Below are positions 1-11,002 of a stretch of 64,000 nucleotides of DNA, piece after piece. Below the pieces are notes generated by a model. It did no database searches. It was not told the origin of the DNA and saw only the letters and a program-made list of their open reading frames with translations. The position numbers were made by a program, and so were the translations under genes. Numbering within the stretch: position 1 is the first letter of the stretch; each line of letters begins with the position of its first letter. The DNA is taken from assembly GCA_903813345.2 (NCBI GenBank), contig CAIIXF020000007.1, forward strand, positions 23,549,564 to 23,613,563, written 5' to 3'. This stretch comes from Owenia fusiformis. Taxonomy: Eukaryota > Annelida > Polychaeta > Sabellida > Oweniidae.

Positions 1-3000
1 TAAGTATAGACTTTTGAAAAAAGTACAGAATAGTCCTTACACTTTTGAATAATTCTGTTATTTCTGTTTCACACGACTCTGATTTGTTTAATTAAAAAAA
101 GTTTTAAAAATATTACTTAGGAACGTAACCGGAGCTGGGAACGTAACCGGAGCAGATCAGTTGAATTATTTAATCAAAAAAATTAAAATATATGATTTTA
201 AGCACATATACTAATTTAAAAACATACGGGATTGTTCGAATGCGTATTTGTTACATTTTATTTAAAGAAAAAAATGTATCCATTGTGAAAAATTAAATTT
301 GGTATTTACCTTGCATAAGTGCACTTACTGTACCTTAGAAAGGCTATCAAACATAGAACAATCATTGTATGGAGAATGAAGTGATTAAATGTAGTAAGCA
401 AATAATTCCATTTGATTTCACCCATTGTATTTGTTCAGCGAACTATTAGAACCCACTCTGTTATACTAATTTTTTTTTTATATATATATATACTGTTTAT
501 ACATACATGTATTACACTTCTAAGACAACTTCTCTTTTTCAGGGGAAATAAAAGCATTTAAATGCTAGATTATTAAAAAAGTTAACATTAAAAAAATCAC
601 TGAACAATTTAGGAATTTATTAACTCATGAAAAAATAACTATTTTATGGCATCACTTTTGTATTAGGCCTATTTGCTTTTAATTAGCGATGCGACTGATG
701 ACTGCCTCTTCTTTGTTTGACAGAACTTTGTACTATACATGTATCTCCTTGTGTTACTTCCCAGCTTCCCACTGAAGCAATAACTATCAGTGACTTTTTT
801 GATACTCTAAAATATAAGTGCAAAAATATATCTTTAGAAAATTTATATGTTTTGCCATGCATTGATTTTCCTGTAAGTGAAGGGTAATAAATGCTCATTT
901 TAAGGGGACTCATCTCTAACCTAGCCGATTTGGAGGTACCCTGAACGCACTGTTTATGTTTCTTTTTTCGGAAGTGTTTCATATATGCTTTCATTTAATG
1001 TAAAAAAACACTGAATGTTAGCCATCAAAATATTTCCCTACATCGTCTGAAAGATGGGTGTGACGTTACGGAAAAAACGCCTCAATTTACCCGCTTCACT
1101 AGAATATGCTTGCTTTAAAAGCGACACGTTCTTATTTTATCGATGATTGATAGGAAAATCGTCACACGGCCACCAAGGTTGTTTTTAATTTACGGCATTT
1201 GATAAGCTGAAGACTTTTGATGCCAATTAGTTTTTCATGGGCACTAATAAAGCATAGTAAGAACAGCTTAGATAAAGGGTTTTGACCCCTTACCCAAGTT
1301 CGGCAGTGCAATTGACGCCATATAAAATTATAATTGTATTCCAATTTTCATAAACTTTGACATTTTCTGTGGAAAAAACTAAAACATTGACATATTGTTT
1401 TTATTGTTTCAAACAATAGTTCACGTATCCCTAAATAACATTTGAAAATATAAAAAGGTTCCACCGTCGATTTTTTCTGTTATCTAGATTTCAAATTTCG
1501 GCTTTTTCTGATATTTTTATGAATTTCATCGATTATCTCCAACAAGAAATGTTTATATTGCTCACCGGTAAGGTTTTGCCATACGCGTATTAGACATGTG
1601 AATCATTATACAGCCGCTTAAAATGTCTTTGATTAACTTCAGTTTGATCATCTGAAGAGTTTGAGTTCCAAAAAATTCGATTCGGGGTAAATAGAGCATT
1701 TTTATACCAATATTTTTTAAGGCCTCTGACCCCTTACCCAAAATCGGCAGTACAATTGACGCCATATCAAATTTTGATTGACTTTCAATTTTCATAAACT
1801 TTGACATTTTTTGAGGAAAAAACTAAAACATTGACATATTGTTTTTATTGTTTTAAACAATAGTTCACGTACCCCTAAATAACATTTTAAAAGATAAAAA
1901 GGTTCCACCGTCGATTTTTTCTGTTATTTAGATTCCAAATTTCGGCTTTTTCTGATATTTCTTAAGAATTTCATCAATTAACTCCAACAAGAAATGTTTA
2001 TATTGCTCACCGGTATGGTTTCGCCATACGTGTTATTGGGCATGCGAATTATTTTACAATCGTTTAAAATGATATAAATGCAATGCCTTTTATTATCTGA
2101 ATAATTTAAATATCAAGAAAATTAAAATTAGGGTAAATAAAGCATCACAAGACCAACCTTTAAAAAGGATTGTGACCCCTCACCCAAGTTAGGCAATAAA
2201 AATTACGCCATATCGAGCTTAAATCACCTTATTACAATAAACTTTGACATTCTTTGAGGAGAAAAATAAAACATTGACATATTGTTTTTATTGTTTTAAA
2301 CAATAGTTCATGTACCCCTAAATAACATTTCAAAAGATAAAAAGGTTCGACCGTCGATTTTTTCTGTTATTTAGATTCCAAATTTCGGCTTTTTCTGATA
2401 TTTTTTAAGAATTTCATCAATTATCTCCAACAAGAAATGTTTATATTGCACACCGGTATGGTTCCGCCCTATGCGTATAAGACATGTGAATCATTATACA
2501 ATCGCTAAAAATGTATTTGATTAACTTCAGTTTGATTAACTGAAGAGTTTGAGTTCCAAGAAAATTTGATTCGAGGTAAATAAAGCATTATTATACCAAT
2601 CTTTGTAAAGGCCTGTGACCCCTTACCCTAATTCGGCAGTACAATTGACGCCATATCAGATTTTAATTGACTTTCAATTCTCATAAACTTTGACATTTTT
2701 TGAGGAAAAAACTAAAACATTGACATATTGTTTTTATTATTTTAAACAATAGTCCACGTACCCCTAAATAACATTTGAAAATATAAAAAGGTTCCACCGT
2801 CGATTTTTTTTCTGTTATTTATTTTCGGAGTTTCGGCTTTTTCTTATATTTTCAAGAATTTCATCAATTATCACCAACAAAAATTTTTCAGTGCGAAACG
2901 GTATGATCTCGCTATAAGCTTACGTGTTATTGGGCATGCGAATCATTTTACAATCGCTTAAAATTATATAAATGCAATGCCTTTTATTATCTGAATAGTT

Positions 3001-4025
3001 TGAATTCCAAGAAAATTAAAATGAGGGTAAATATATTAAAGCCCTATAAGACTAACATTTGTAAATGGTTCATGACGCCATGTTGAATTTCAATCCCCTC
3101 TTTATTTCAATAAACTTTGATATTATTTCACGTAAAAAATCGATGGTGAAACCTTTTTTATTTTAGATGTGATTAAGAGGCACACAATTCGGTGGCTGTA
3201 CCGTAGGCTAAAACGATTTTTTTAAACATCAGTAATATATATGGGAATACTAATCATTTTGATTTCCAAGGTAATATTTAATGAAACCTTATATAAATTG
3301 CTCATACTAATGCCATTTAGCGAAAAAAGAAAGTGACATGCTAGTTTGTCTGTAAAACCTTTGCTTGCTTGTTAAACTGCTGAAATATAACGAACTAAGC
3401 TTGAACGAATACAAGAAAAGAAAGCAAACACCCAAATTATACAATTATTTGGGAAATCAGTGACGTATAGTTCATTTGTTTGTTTAATTGTTGATGGGGC
3501 AATGTGCCACTGACGTCACAGATAATGGTACCATATTCCAATAATTCGTGAGCAAGAGTGTTATATGACGTCATGATAAAACACTGCTTCAAGTGAGGAG
3601 CTCATAGTTGCTATGAGCTACTATGTCGTTAAGTGTCACATACCGTCATTCAGCGTCATTAACATTTAATTATAAAACACTTGTCAAACGTGAAGTTAAC
3701 AAACAAGCTTTTTCTGAAGATGTTTATTTTCTATTCTGTAATTGGCAAGTATATCACCATTGTCGTAAGGGTTAGAGATGAGTCCCCTTAACATTCATAT
3801 GTGTTTGTAAATAATATATATGCTTTAAATCATATATTTTATTTTTTTAAATTATATAATTCAAGTGATCTGCTCCGGTTACGTTCCCAGCTCCGGTTAC
3901 GTTCCTAAGTAATATTTTTAAAACTTTTTTTTAATTAAACAAATCAGAGTCGTGTGAATCAGAAATAACAGAATTATTCAATAGTATAAGGACTATTCTG
4001 TACTTTTTTCAAAAGTCTATACTTA
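1..4025. mobile_element. Non-autonomous DNA element: ~200-bp terminal inverted repeats around a tandem-repeat core
   Basis: The first ~205 bases (beginning TAAGTATAGACTTTTG) return as a near-perfect reverse complement at about 3830-4025 (ending CAAAAGTCTATACTTA). Both arms contain the paired motif GGAACGTAACCGGAGC twice. A second inverted pair lies further in: 899-919 (TTAAGGGGACTCATCTCTAAC) against 3771-3791. Between them are tandem repeats of about 445 bp. I see no transposase; open frames here are short and look random. The left target-site duplication cannot be judged because the element starts at or before base 1. It probably sits in an upstream intron of the DUR3-like gene. The superfamily is not assigned. 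Confidence 0.85.
1150..3170. repeat. ~445-bp tandem satellite, four good copies and a decayed fifth
   Basis: The anchor AAACTTTGACAT recurs at 1352, 1796, 2239 and 2685 (spacing 444, 443, 446), with a degenerate form at 3112. Each unit carries the same blocks: GACCCCTTACCC, GACGCCATATCA, GACATATTGTTTTTATT, GTTCCACCGTCGATTTTT and CACCGGTATGGTT. The copies differ by scattered substitutions, so this is an old internal amplification inside the surrounding inverted-repeat element. Confidence 0.85.
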
Positions 4026-4434
4026 AATGTTGTAAAAAGTTATAATCGAAAAACCATCTTTCGGAGTAAAGTTCGACTGCGCCGATTTCAATAACTTCGT
4101 ACTTGATCAGAACTGGGTTCCAACAGAATTCCTACAAACTCATGAATGAAATAGCCATTGCATGGAATACTTACTTTTGTCAAAATCAAAGTAGAACTCT
4201 AGTTAAAAAATAAATTGTGCTAAATTATTGCCATTTCTTAGTAAAATGTCGTTCTCCGGTACGTTGCCAAAATTATTCGATGGTACCCCGTGATACAAGG
4301 ATTGTTCAGGTTACCCAATATATCATGTGCAAGAAACTGCTTTTCGTAATCCACTATGATTTGGATTTATGCATGTTGATGTATATTACATTTATATTGA
4401 TCTTGATTTTATTTTGACATTCTACATGTTCTAG

Positions 4435-7400
4435 TATGGTGTAGCAGGTGCCTTCTGGTATGCAGTGGGGGTTGTGGTGAACATCGTCTTGTTTCCTCTA
4501 CTCTCTGTTCACTTCAAATCGAGGGCCCCTGGAGCCAAGACATTCCTACAGGTCAGTCCAATTTGCCAAGGTCACATTTGCTCCGATCCATTGGCCTGCG
4601 CCTGGCCGATTGCAGTATTTTGTTTAAAACTGATTTCAACTTGCTTCAAATTGACCAAACATTTTTCAAATCATACAAGCAGACAAGTACTCAGGAGTTC
4701 ACACTAGTTCAACAAGTTAAAACTAGTCTGGTCCTTATTTCTTATCTGACATATCTTGTGGCCCGCCCTAGGTTTAACGTCCGTGCCTATTCGGCCCTTG
4801 ATGCAATGGGTTTTATGGTGGCTTATGACAGCGCGTGAAATTCCATGCGCGTTTTTATAACTGATAGTGAGAATTTGCAACCAATGAAAGCATAGCACGG
4901 AAGTTAAACTCTATCACGGCAACAATAACATTCAGATTAATAAATGAAAGCCGTGATATTGGGTTTAACTTGTTGAACTAGAGTTCACACCTGACATCAG
5001 GTTTGAGATTTGACCTTAAACTTCGAACAAAATACTCAGTCAGCAGGGCGCTGGTCGATGAATCGAAGCAAATGTGACCTTGGCATCAGAGAGAATTGAT
5101 TTTTTGGCAATAATTTTTTTTATTCGCACACGTTTGAAAAAGGTTTCACAACTTCAACGGAAGAGCCGATCCCGAGACGAGGTCACAATGTTCATAGTTG
5201 ACCAAACGAGATCTTCTAAGTCCAACTGTTTATGTGAAATAAATAATCTGTCGTAAAAGACCTGAATTTCTAATTAAATATATATTAACATTTAATGTTT
5301 CATTCTTCTTTAGGTGATTCAGGCGCGGTTCGGGAAAAATGCCCACATCGTGTCAATTGTGTTTGCACTTGCTACAAACTGTGTTGTTCTCACTTGCCTG
5401 ATCCTCGCAGGAACGGCAACCATGACAGCGATTGCCGATGATATGTCCCCTGAATATGCTGTAATATTAATGGCCTTTTTGTTTGGATCATACACACTTG
5501 TGGGTGGCCTTGGAGCTACGTTTTACGTCTCATACTTTAACTGTGTGCTGATCTATCTTATGTTGTTGATCGTTACCCTTAATGTCCATTACATTCATCA
5601 TGTTGATTCCATTGGATCTCTTGAGAGACTTTACGACAAGATCAGTTGCGTTGTCGGGCCAGAGGGCAATGAGGGAAATAGTGTCGTGACATTCCGGTCA
5701 AGTGGAGCGATTATTTTTGGCATGATCAGCATATTCTTGGCATCTGCAGTTGTTTTCTGTGACCAGGCATCTTGGCAGATGAGAATTGCTGCTAAACCTA
5801 TGCAAGGTAAGCCATATTTTGGTTGCCAAGTATCTGGGAAACTCACTGTAGAGAAATTACCAAAATTGAAATGTCACACTAAGCATGTATTGAAGGATTT
5901 GGGCAGGAAATACTGAAAGCCCTATCAAAACCCAGTGGTATTTTTTCTTAAAAACTTCATATAGATCTCCATTTTATTGGTTGTTAAACATATTTTCTGT
6001 CAACAGTAACTATCAACCCTTCCAATAAGGTTAACATGCTATTACCTAGTAACACAGAATAGAATGAAATGATGATATACTTCTTCTGAAAGCTGTTTTC
6101 AACTTTTTAAAAACAATCAAGATTGACTAACGAATGTATTCCAACACCATATAGATTTACAATGTAGTCTCTCCTTTTTGGAGCTTTATGAATTATTGTA
6201 ACAAAGGATGAGTCAGAAGACTAGATATTGTATGTGGCTTTTGGTCCCTGTCTTAAATGTATGCGAAATATGGTTTATAGCATTTATTTAGAATTTTCAA
6301 TTAAATCGTTTTCAATTCTAGCATATTGACATTCATTGTCTTTGATGCCAATATACTTCATTAATCGTATCCAAGTTGATAAATTGGGGGTTTCTGAAGG
6401 ATATGTGTGACTGAGTTGGTATTTTAGACTTTCAATCAATTCAATTTCTGCATTCCATGTGCGGAATTTGTGTTTGTTTGATATGGAATGAATCATAAAT
6501 GAATTTGAAATTTAAAAAATTAATAAAAACAACGTGTGAATACCGAAGCAGTAATGGAAAATGTACAATACATGACTAGAATATTTTTCACCAAACGTCT
6601 CCCCTTCCATTTTGTTTTTATTCTCATTGTTAAAATCAGTCACCTAGAGATGCGCCTTTTTGTTTTGTGTTTAGGTGTAATTGGGTTCTTCATCGGTGGC
6701 TTGATCTGGTTCGCTATCCCGATTCCTCTGACTACAACTACTGGACTAATTTACCTCTCAGAGAGTATTGAACAAGGGGCCCCTTTGCTTACTGACACAC
6801 AAGTTGATGAAGGTGATGAATTTAGTCATGACTGACACACATATAGAGTTCATATTTCATTGCTATATAGATAAGGAACCCAAAAACACTAATGAAAACA
6901 CTCGGTTGGTCGGTTCTACATCTACAAAAATGATATGTTAGATACAAATGTTTCGCGATACATGAATTCTTTATATCGATAAATGACTGTATATTTTAGG
7001 TATGTTGTTTATTTAAAGGCTTGGTGTCGCCATTAATCTTACACAAGTTGTTTGGTGTGTTTGGAGAGGTGATGATCCTTGCAATGGTGTGTATGGCCCT
7101 CATGTCGACGGGTTCTGGGGAGATCATGGCCATATCGTCAATCATCGTTTACGACATTTACCAAGTCTACTTCAATCCTTACAGGTACTGTATCTTGATC
7201 TTGATATATTAGAAATACTATGGTATATTGGCGAAATTGGTTGGAGTTAAAATTCGAGCATGCAAAAACAAGATTAGCTTATTGCTAATTTTAAGAAATA
7301 CAACCTATGACTTCACCATGATAGCAAATATATTCAAGATTCTCTGATGTATGGTGGCAGGATTTATCAGCTTTAGCATATAGTTCGGCTCATCAGTATT

Positions 7401-9978
7401 CAAGATTTTGAAAATCAATAAATCAAAATTACATATTTTTGTCGATACTGTTTTGTATTTCATTTCAGCGCATATTTAATTCATTTTGCAGGTCTTTTCA
7501 AGTTCCGCCAAATCAATGTATTCTATGCCTTTGTACCTACAAAACTAGAAGTGAAGACCATGGAAACAAAACCGAGCTTTGCTCATGTGAAGGGGTGAAA
7601 TCTTGCGAAGCCTGTTGCAATGACGACACTACACGGTCTCTCCAAAAATCTGCAGTTCTCCCAGATTACACTTGCAAAGTGCATGGTGAATACAAAAAAT
7701 ACATGGACATCTTGCGGAATTTGAAAGCCTGGAGTATCGTTTGGGTTACTGTAGCTATAGTCCCCATGGGGTTAGTTATTAACAATTCTGGGATTAATCT
7801 CAACTGGGCGTTACAATCTGGGGCGGTGAGCACCATCTCTTGTTTCCCGACTGTTGTTCTCTCCGTGATGTGGTCCAAAACGACGGGAGCTGCTGTAATT
7901 GCAGGTTTGGGTCAACCAACTCAACCAATAAATTGAGATACGATACAATTCCAAGGTCCACATTAGTTACAAAGGGCAGTGATAAATTCACATTTATACA
8001 CGTTCATTTGAAGCTTTCAAAATTGAGCCATGACATGCCCATTTTACAATGCAATTTGTATGCCAAGTGTGTCTCAGCCAATGAGGATATTTGAATTGCA
8101 ATAAAGAACCCTATATCATTCTTTATTGGATTTAGAAGCATCCATGCATGTGCGTACTCAGACTTGCCAACCTAAAATGAAAAATTTTCGGGAGATTTAA
8201 AAACATTGCGGTACTTTTACGGGAGTTTTTTCAAAATCTGTTAGTTTTTACGGGAGTTTTTTGAAAAAAGCGGGAGTTTTTACGGGAGATTTTGGAAAAA
8301 AACGGTAGTTTTTACGGTAGATTTCTGAAAAACGGGAACAAAATGTATTCTCCCGACAGAAGTATGACAGAATAAGAACTGGCCCCCGTTTGTGGACATT
8401 TGGTGTGCAAACTTATTCCGAACTGATCGCAGAAAAGCAATTTGAATCATGGGAATGAACTACTTTTAAGTTATTTAAGAAAGTATCGATAGTGAACCAT
8501 GAGAGCCAATCCTTCTTGGAGTAAAAGAAAGAAGCGTGCCTGCAATAATCAAGGTCACAAATCTGTCAAATTCCTTCTAAATACGGTAGATTTCGACAGC
8601 AAAAATCGGAGATTTTACGGGAGTTATACCAAGAATACGGGAGATTTTACGGGAGTTATACCAGAATATGGGAGATTTTACGGGAAATTTCAGCAAATAT
8701 ACGGGAGATTTTACGGCCATATTTTTAAAAGAATTACGGGAGATTTTAGTAGAAATACGATACGGGAGTTTACGGGAGTTTTTACGGGAGAAAACGGTAC
8801 GGGAGTTTGGTATTTTTTACGGAAAAACAAAAAATTTACGGGAGATTCCCGTAAAAAAACGGTAGGTTGGCAAGTCTGGTATACACTAAATCCATCTTGA
8901 AAACGTACTCGGGCTCCGCTCTCGTGCATTATATGCGAGGGATAGAACATGCACTCATGCTTTAAATTTTCCAATAAAGGAGGAAAATTAATGGAAATTA
9001 ATTTCATTCGAGGTAAAAATACTCTTTCAGTGTTCAAAACTGAAGCATTTAAAAAGATAATGATACTAAATTCTTGATGGTTTTTAACGAAAAATTCTAA
9101 AATGTATCACCTTTCAGAATCTGAGAATAACTTATTCTCATCTGAGACAACATTTTACATTTAGGTAACTTGCTGGGGCTATTGGTAGGTTATTCCTCCA
9201 TGGTCGGTTTAGCATCAACATACCCAGGAGGCTTAGAAAACATGGAATCATTTGTCAGGAACACTGCTCAAGAGACAAGGTAAACTTCATTTCAATGAAA
9301 GCCTGAATAATCTGACATATTGAGTGGAGCGGCATTAATACAATACGCAGAATATATTTCAAGGACTTTATTCGACACACATCTCAAGCGTAATTTCACT
9401 TCTTTAATATTTTACATTCAATTTATGGGTATGGCAAGTTGAATTTTGAGTTTGGCATTTTCAGTATTCTTGTTGGTTGCTGTCTTAGCTTCGGGATCAG
9501 CCTATTTACTTGCATCGGTGTATCCATTGTCACTAACTGCAAGGCAAATTCTGACAATGATTGTATACGTGAATGGGATAAAACTCTAGCGATTGACAAC
9601 CCGTTGTACCCGTGGGTGGAGCAATATGAGAACAATCTTACGGCAATGAACATAGAATACCATCACAGGCCGTCATTTCGACAGATGGAGCAACTATTTA
9701 AAAGAGCGAGAAATGCAGCTTACATTGGTGGAACATGCTTTATTTTGATCTTCCTTGTCGTACTTCCAGGAATTCTAATGATCATGCCTTATTTGGAGTT
9801 TCATGCGTTTCAAGGTTGGATAACGTTTAGCCACGTGTTTATGTTTATAATGGCACTGTTCGTCTTTATCGTCCCTCCAGCTCAAGAGATCATCAACATA
9901 CGTAAGAAATACCGAGATGATATTGAACCTAGAGAACAGGAGATTGGGGATAGTGCAATTCAAAATGAACTTCTCTAA
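4435..9978 (+). CDS. DUR3: DUR3-like sodium:solute (urea) symporter, 3' part only (six exons)
   Basis: Exons: 4435-4551, 5314-5806, 6675-6812, 7019-7184, 7492-7904, 9165-9279 and 9465-9978 (the first is the earliest visible; stop TAA ends at 9978). Borders are GT/AG and phases 0,1,1,2,1,2 agree. The protein follows DUR3, a multi-pass SLC5/SSS-fold plasma-membrane transporter for urea in plants and fungi: YGVAGAFWYA, GSYTLVGGLGATF, FCDQASWQM, GGLIWFAIPIPL, STGSGEIMAISS and YDIYQVYFNP all have clear counterparts. The exon at 7492 carries a cysteine-rich insert absent from plant DUR3 as I recall it. The last exon adds a long segment with two membrane helices and an acidic cytoplasmic tail. The donor at 6813 (GTGATG) is weak but is the only one keeping frame. 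The 5' exons, with the first helices, lie left of the window or are lost, so the gene is partial here. Substrate in this animal is inferred from family only. Confidence 0.85.
4563..5085. mobile_element. Fold-back MITE in a DUR3-like intron
   Basis: GCCAAGGTCACATTTGCT at about 4566 returns inverted as AGCAAATGTGACCTTGGC at about 5066-5083. An inner pair (AGTTCACACTAGTTCAACAAG near 4697, and its near-reverse complement near 4968) shows the arms are long but decayed. The element fills most of the intron between the exons ending 4551 and starting 5314. No coding content is seen; short open frames inside are chance. Confidence 0.65.
8159..8878. mobile_element. MITE with 15-bp TIRs and a CGGGAG-rich minisatellite core
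   Basis: CAGACTTGCCAACCT at 8159-8173 is matched exactly by its reverse complement at 8864-8878. The interior is an irregular tandem array of TTTTACGGGAGATTTTACGG-type units, mostly in the same orientation. It lies in the DUR3-like intron 7905-9164. The long open frame across it (8499-8900) only reflects the repeat lacking stops and is not a gene. Flanks share GTA on both sides, a possible 3-bp target duplication. Confidence 0.75.
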
Positions 9979-10000
9979 TATGACAAGACCAGGGAAAATC

Positions 10001-10006
10001 AATAAA
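10001..10006 (+). terminator. Poly(A) signal of the DUR3-like gene
   Basis: AATAAA lies 23 bases after the TAA stop ending at 9978. A second candidate, AATAAA in a run of A-rich sequence near 10127, would give a longer 3' UTR. Position and hexamer are seen; use is inferred. Confidence 0.5.
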
Positions 10007-10678
10007 ATGCTCATAGACCTACTAATATTTGTTGTACTAAATATTTCTGCTTGATTAATACGATATTCTATGCTGCACATTCGGTGAGCGTTTTATCATG
10101 TTTATAAGAATGTATAGGCTATTACAAAAATAAAGAAATAATAGAGATATTATGAGAACTTAATGATCACGTAGGCCTATATTGTTGTATTTAATTGTAG
10201 TACAATATACTATTTAATCTATGCAAGGGACGGTGTATTTAAAAACCCACGCTACCCCTCGATAAATTTGAATCAAAGCATCTCATAATTGTATGCTATC
10301 AAGAATGGACTTTATTCGAAGATCTTATCTAGAAATTAGGACATTCTGAGCTCAAATTTCCAAAAAACGTTATTGTGTTTTTAAAAGCTTAAGGCATTTT
10401 ATTTATCTTACATCAAAGTGAAGAGCAATGGGCAACATTGGAAAAACCCTCAAGACATGGTCAAAAATGCAATTGTATATTGTTGATTATTTAGTTGTAA
10501 CTATGATCAACAATGGCTACCTTTATGCCCAAAAGGTTTGTTGTGATTTAGTGCACACGTGTACAATTATATTGTCTGAATTATCAGCAGATATCGTCAG
10601 CCTTTTCCTATCTTTGAAACGATGGCGTATCTCAAGCTATCAGCATTGAGCGATAAGAAGTCCCATCCTATATCTGAA
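10007..10678. other. Intergenic, no gene seen
   Basis: Between the DUR3-like poly(A) signal and the promoter of the next gene. The one ATG-started open frame (10428-10649) has no recognisable protein, no splice context and ordinary AT-rich composition, so I treat it as chance. Confidence 0.6.
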
Positions 10679-10728
10679 TATAAAATATGGCATTGTCTAC
10701 GTGGAAGTCATTAAGTCATTTGCAATAG
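10679..10728 (+). promoter_or_regulatory. Candidate TATA promoter and short 5' UTR exon of the secreted repeat-protein gene
   Basis: TATAAAATA at 10679-10687 is followed about 40 bases later by a good donor, CAATAG|GTACGT (GT at 10729). The coding exon at 11001 has a polypyrimidine/AG acceptor two bases before its ATG, which requires an upstream untranslated exon. The simplest model is transcription start near 10709 and a ~20-base leader exon ending 10728. This is inference from signals only. Confidence 0.4.
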
Positions 10729-11002
10729 GTACGTTAAAACTAAATTTAAAACTATGTTTGAATAATTGTTTTTTGAATATCAGAATATTAATAAAGAAAT
10801 AATTAATAAATACAACTTTGTGTATTGGTCTACATTTATTTTAGAGTTCATCACCCGAATATTGATTGAAATATGTATGTTAGATTTCATCATATGCTCT
10901 ACTATATTCTAGTATATGACATAGTTTGTTTTCTATTCTTACACCATAACATGCTTATTAATCAAAGTGATACTTTCATTTAATTTTTATTTCAATTTAG
11001 CA

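Noticed and set aside
4217-4417. Open frame just upstream of the first DUR3-like exon as an additional exon
   Set aside because: Its translation does not resemble the DUR3 region before YGVAGAFWY, and no matching donor joins it in phase.
8499-8900. 133-codon open frame rich in GDFTG repeats
   Set aside because: It is a direct translation of the ACGGGAGATTT minisatellite inside a MITE.
10428-10649. 73-codon ATG frame upstream of the secreted repeat gene
   Set aside because: No signal peptide, domain or splice context; composition as intergenic DNA.
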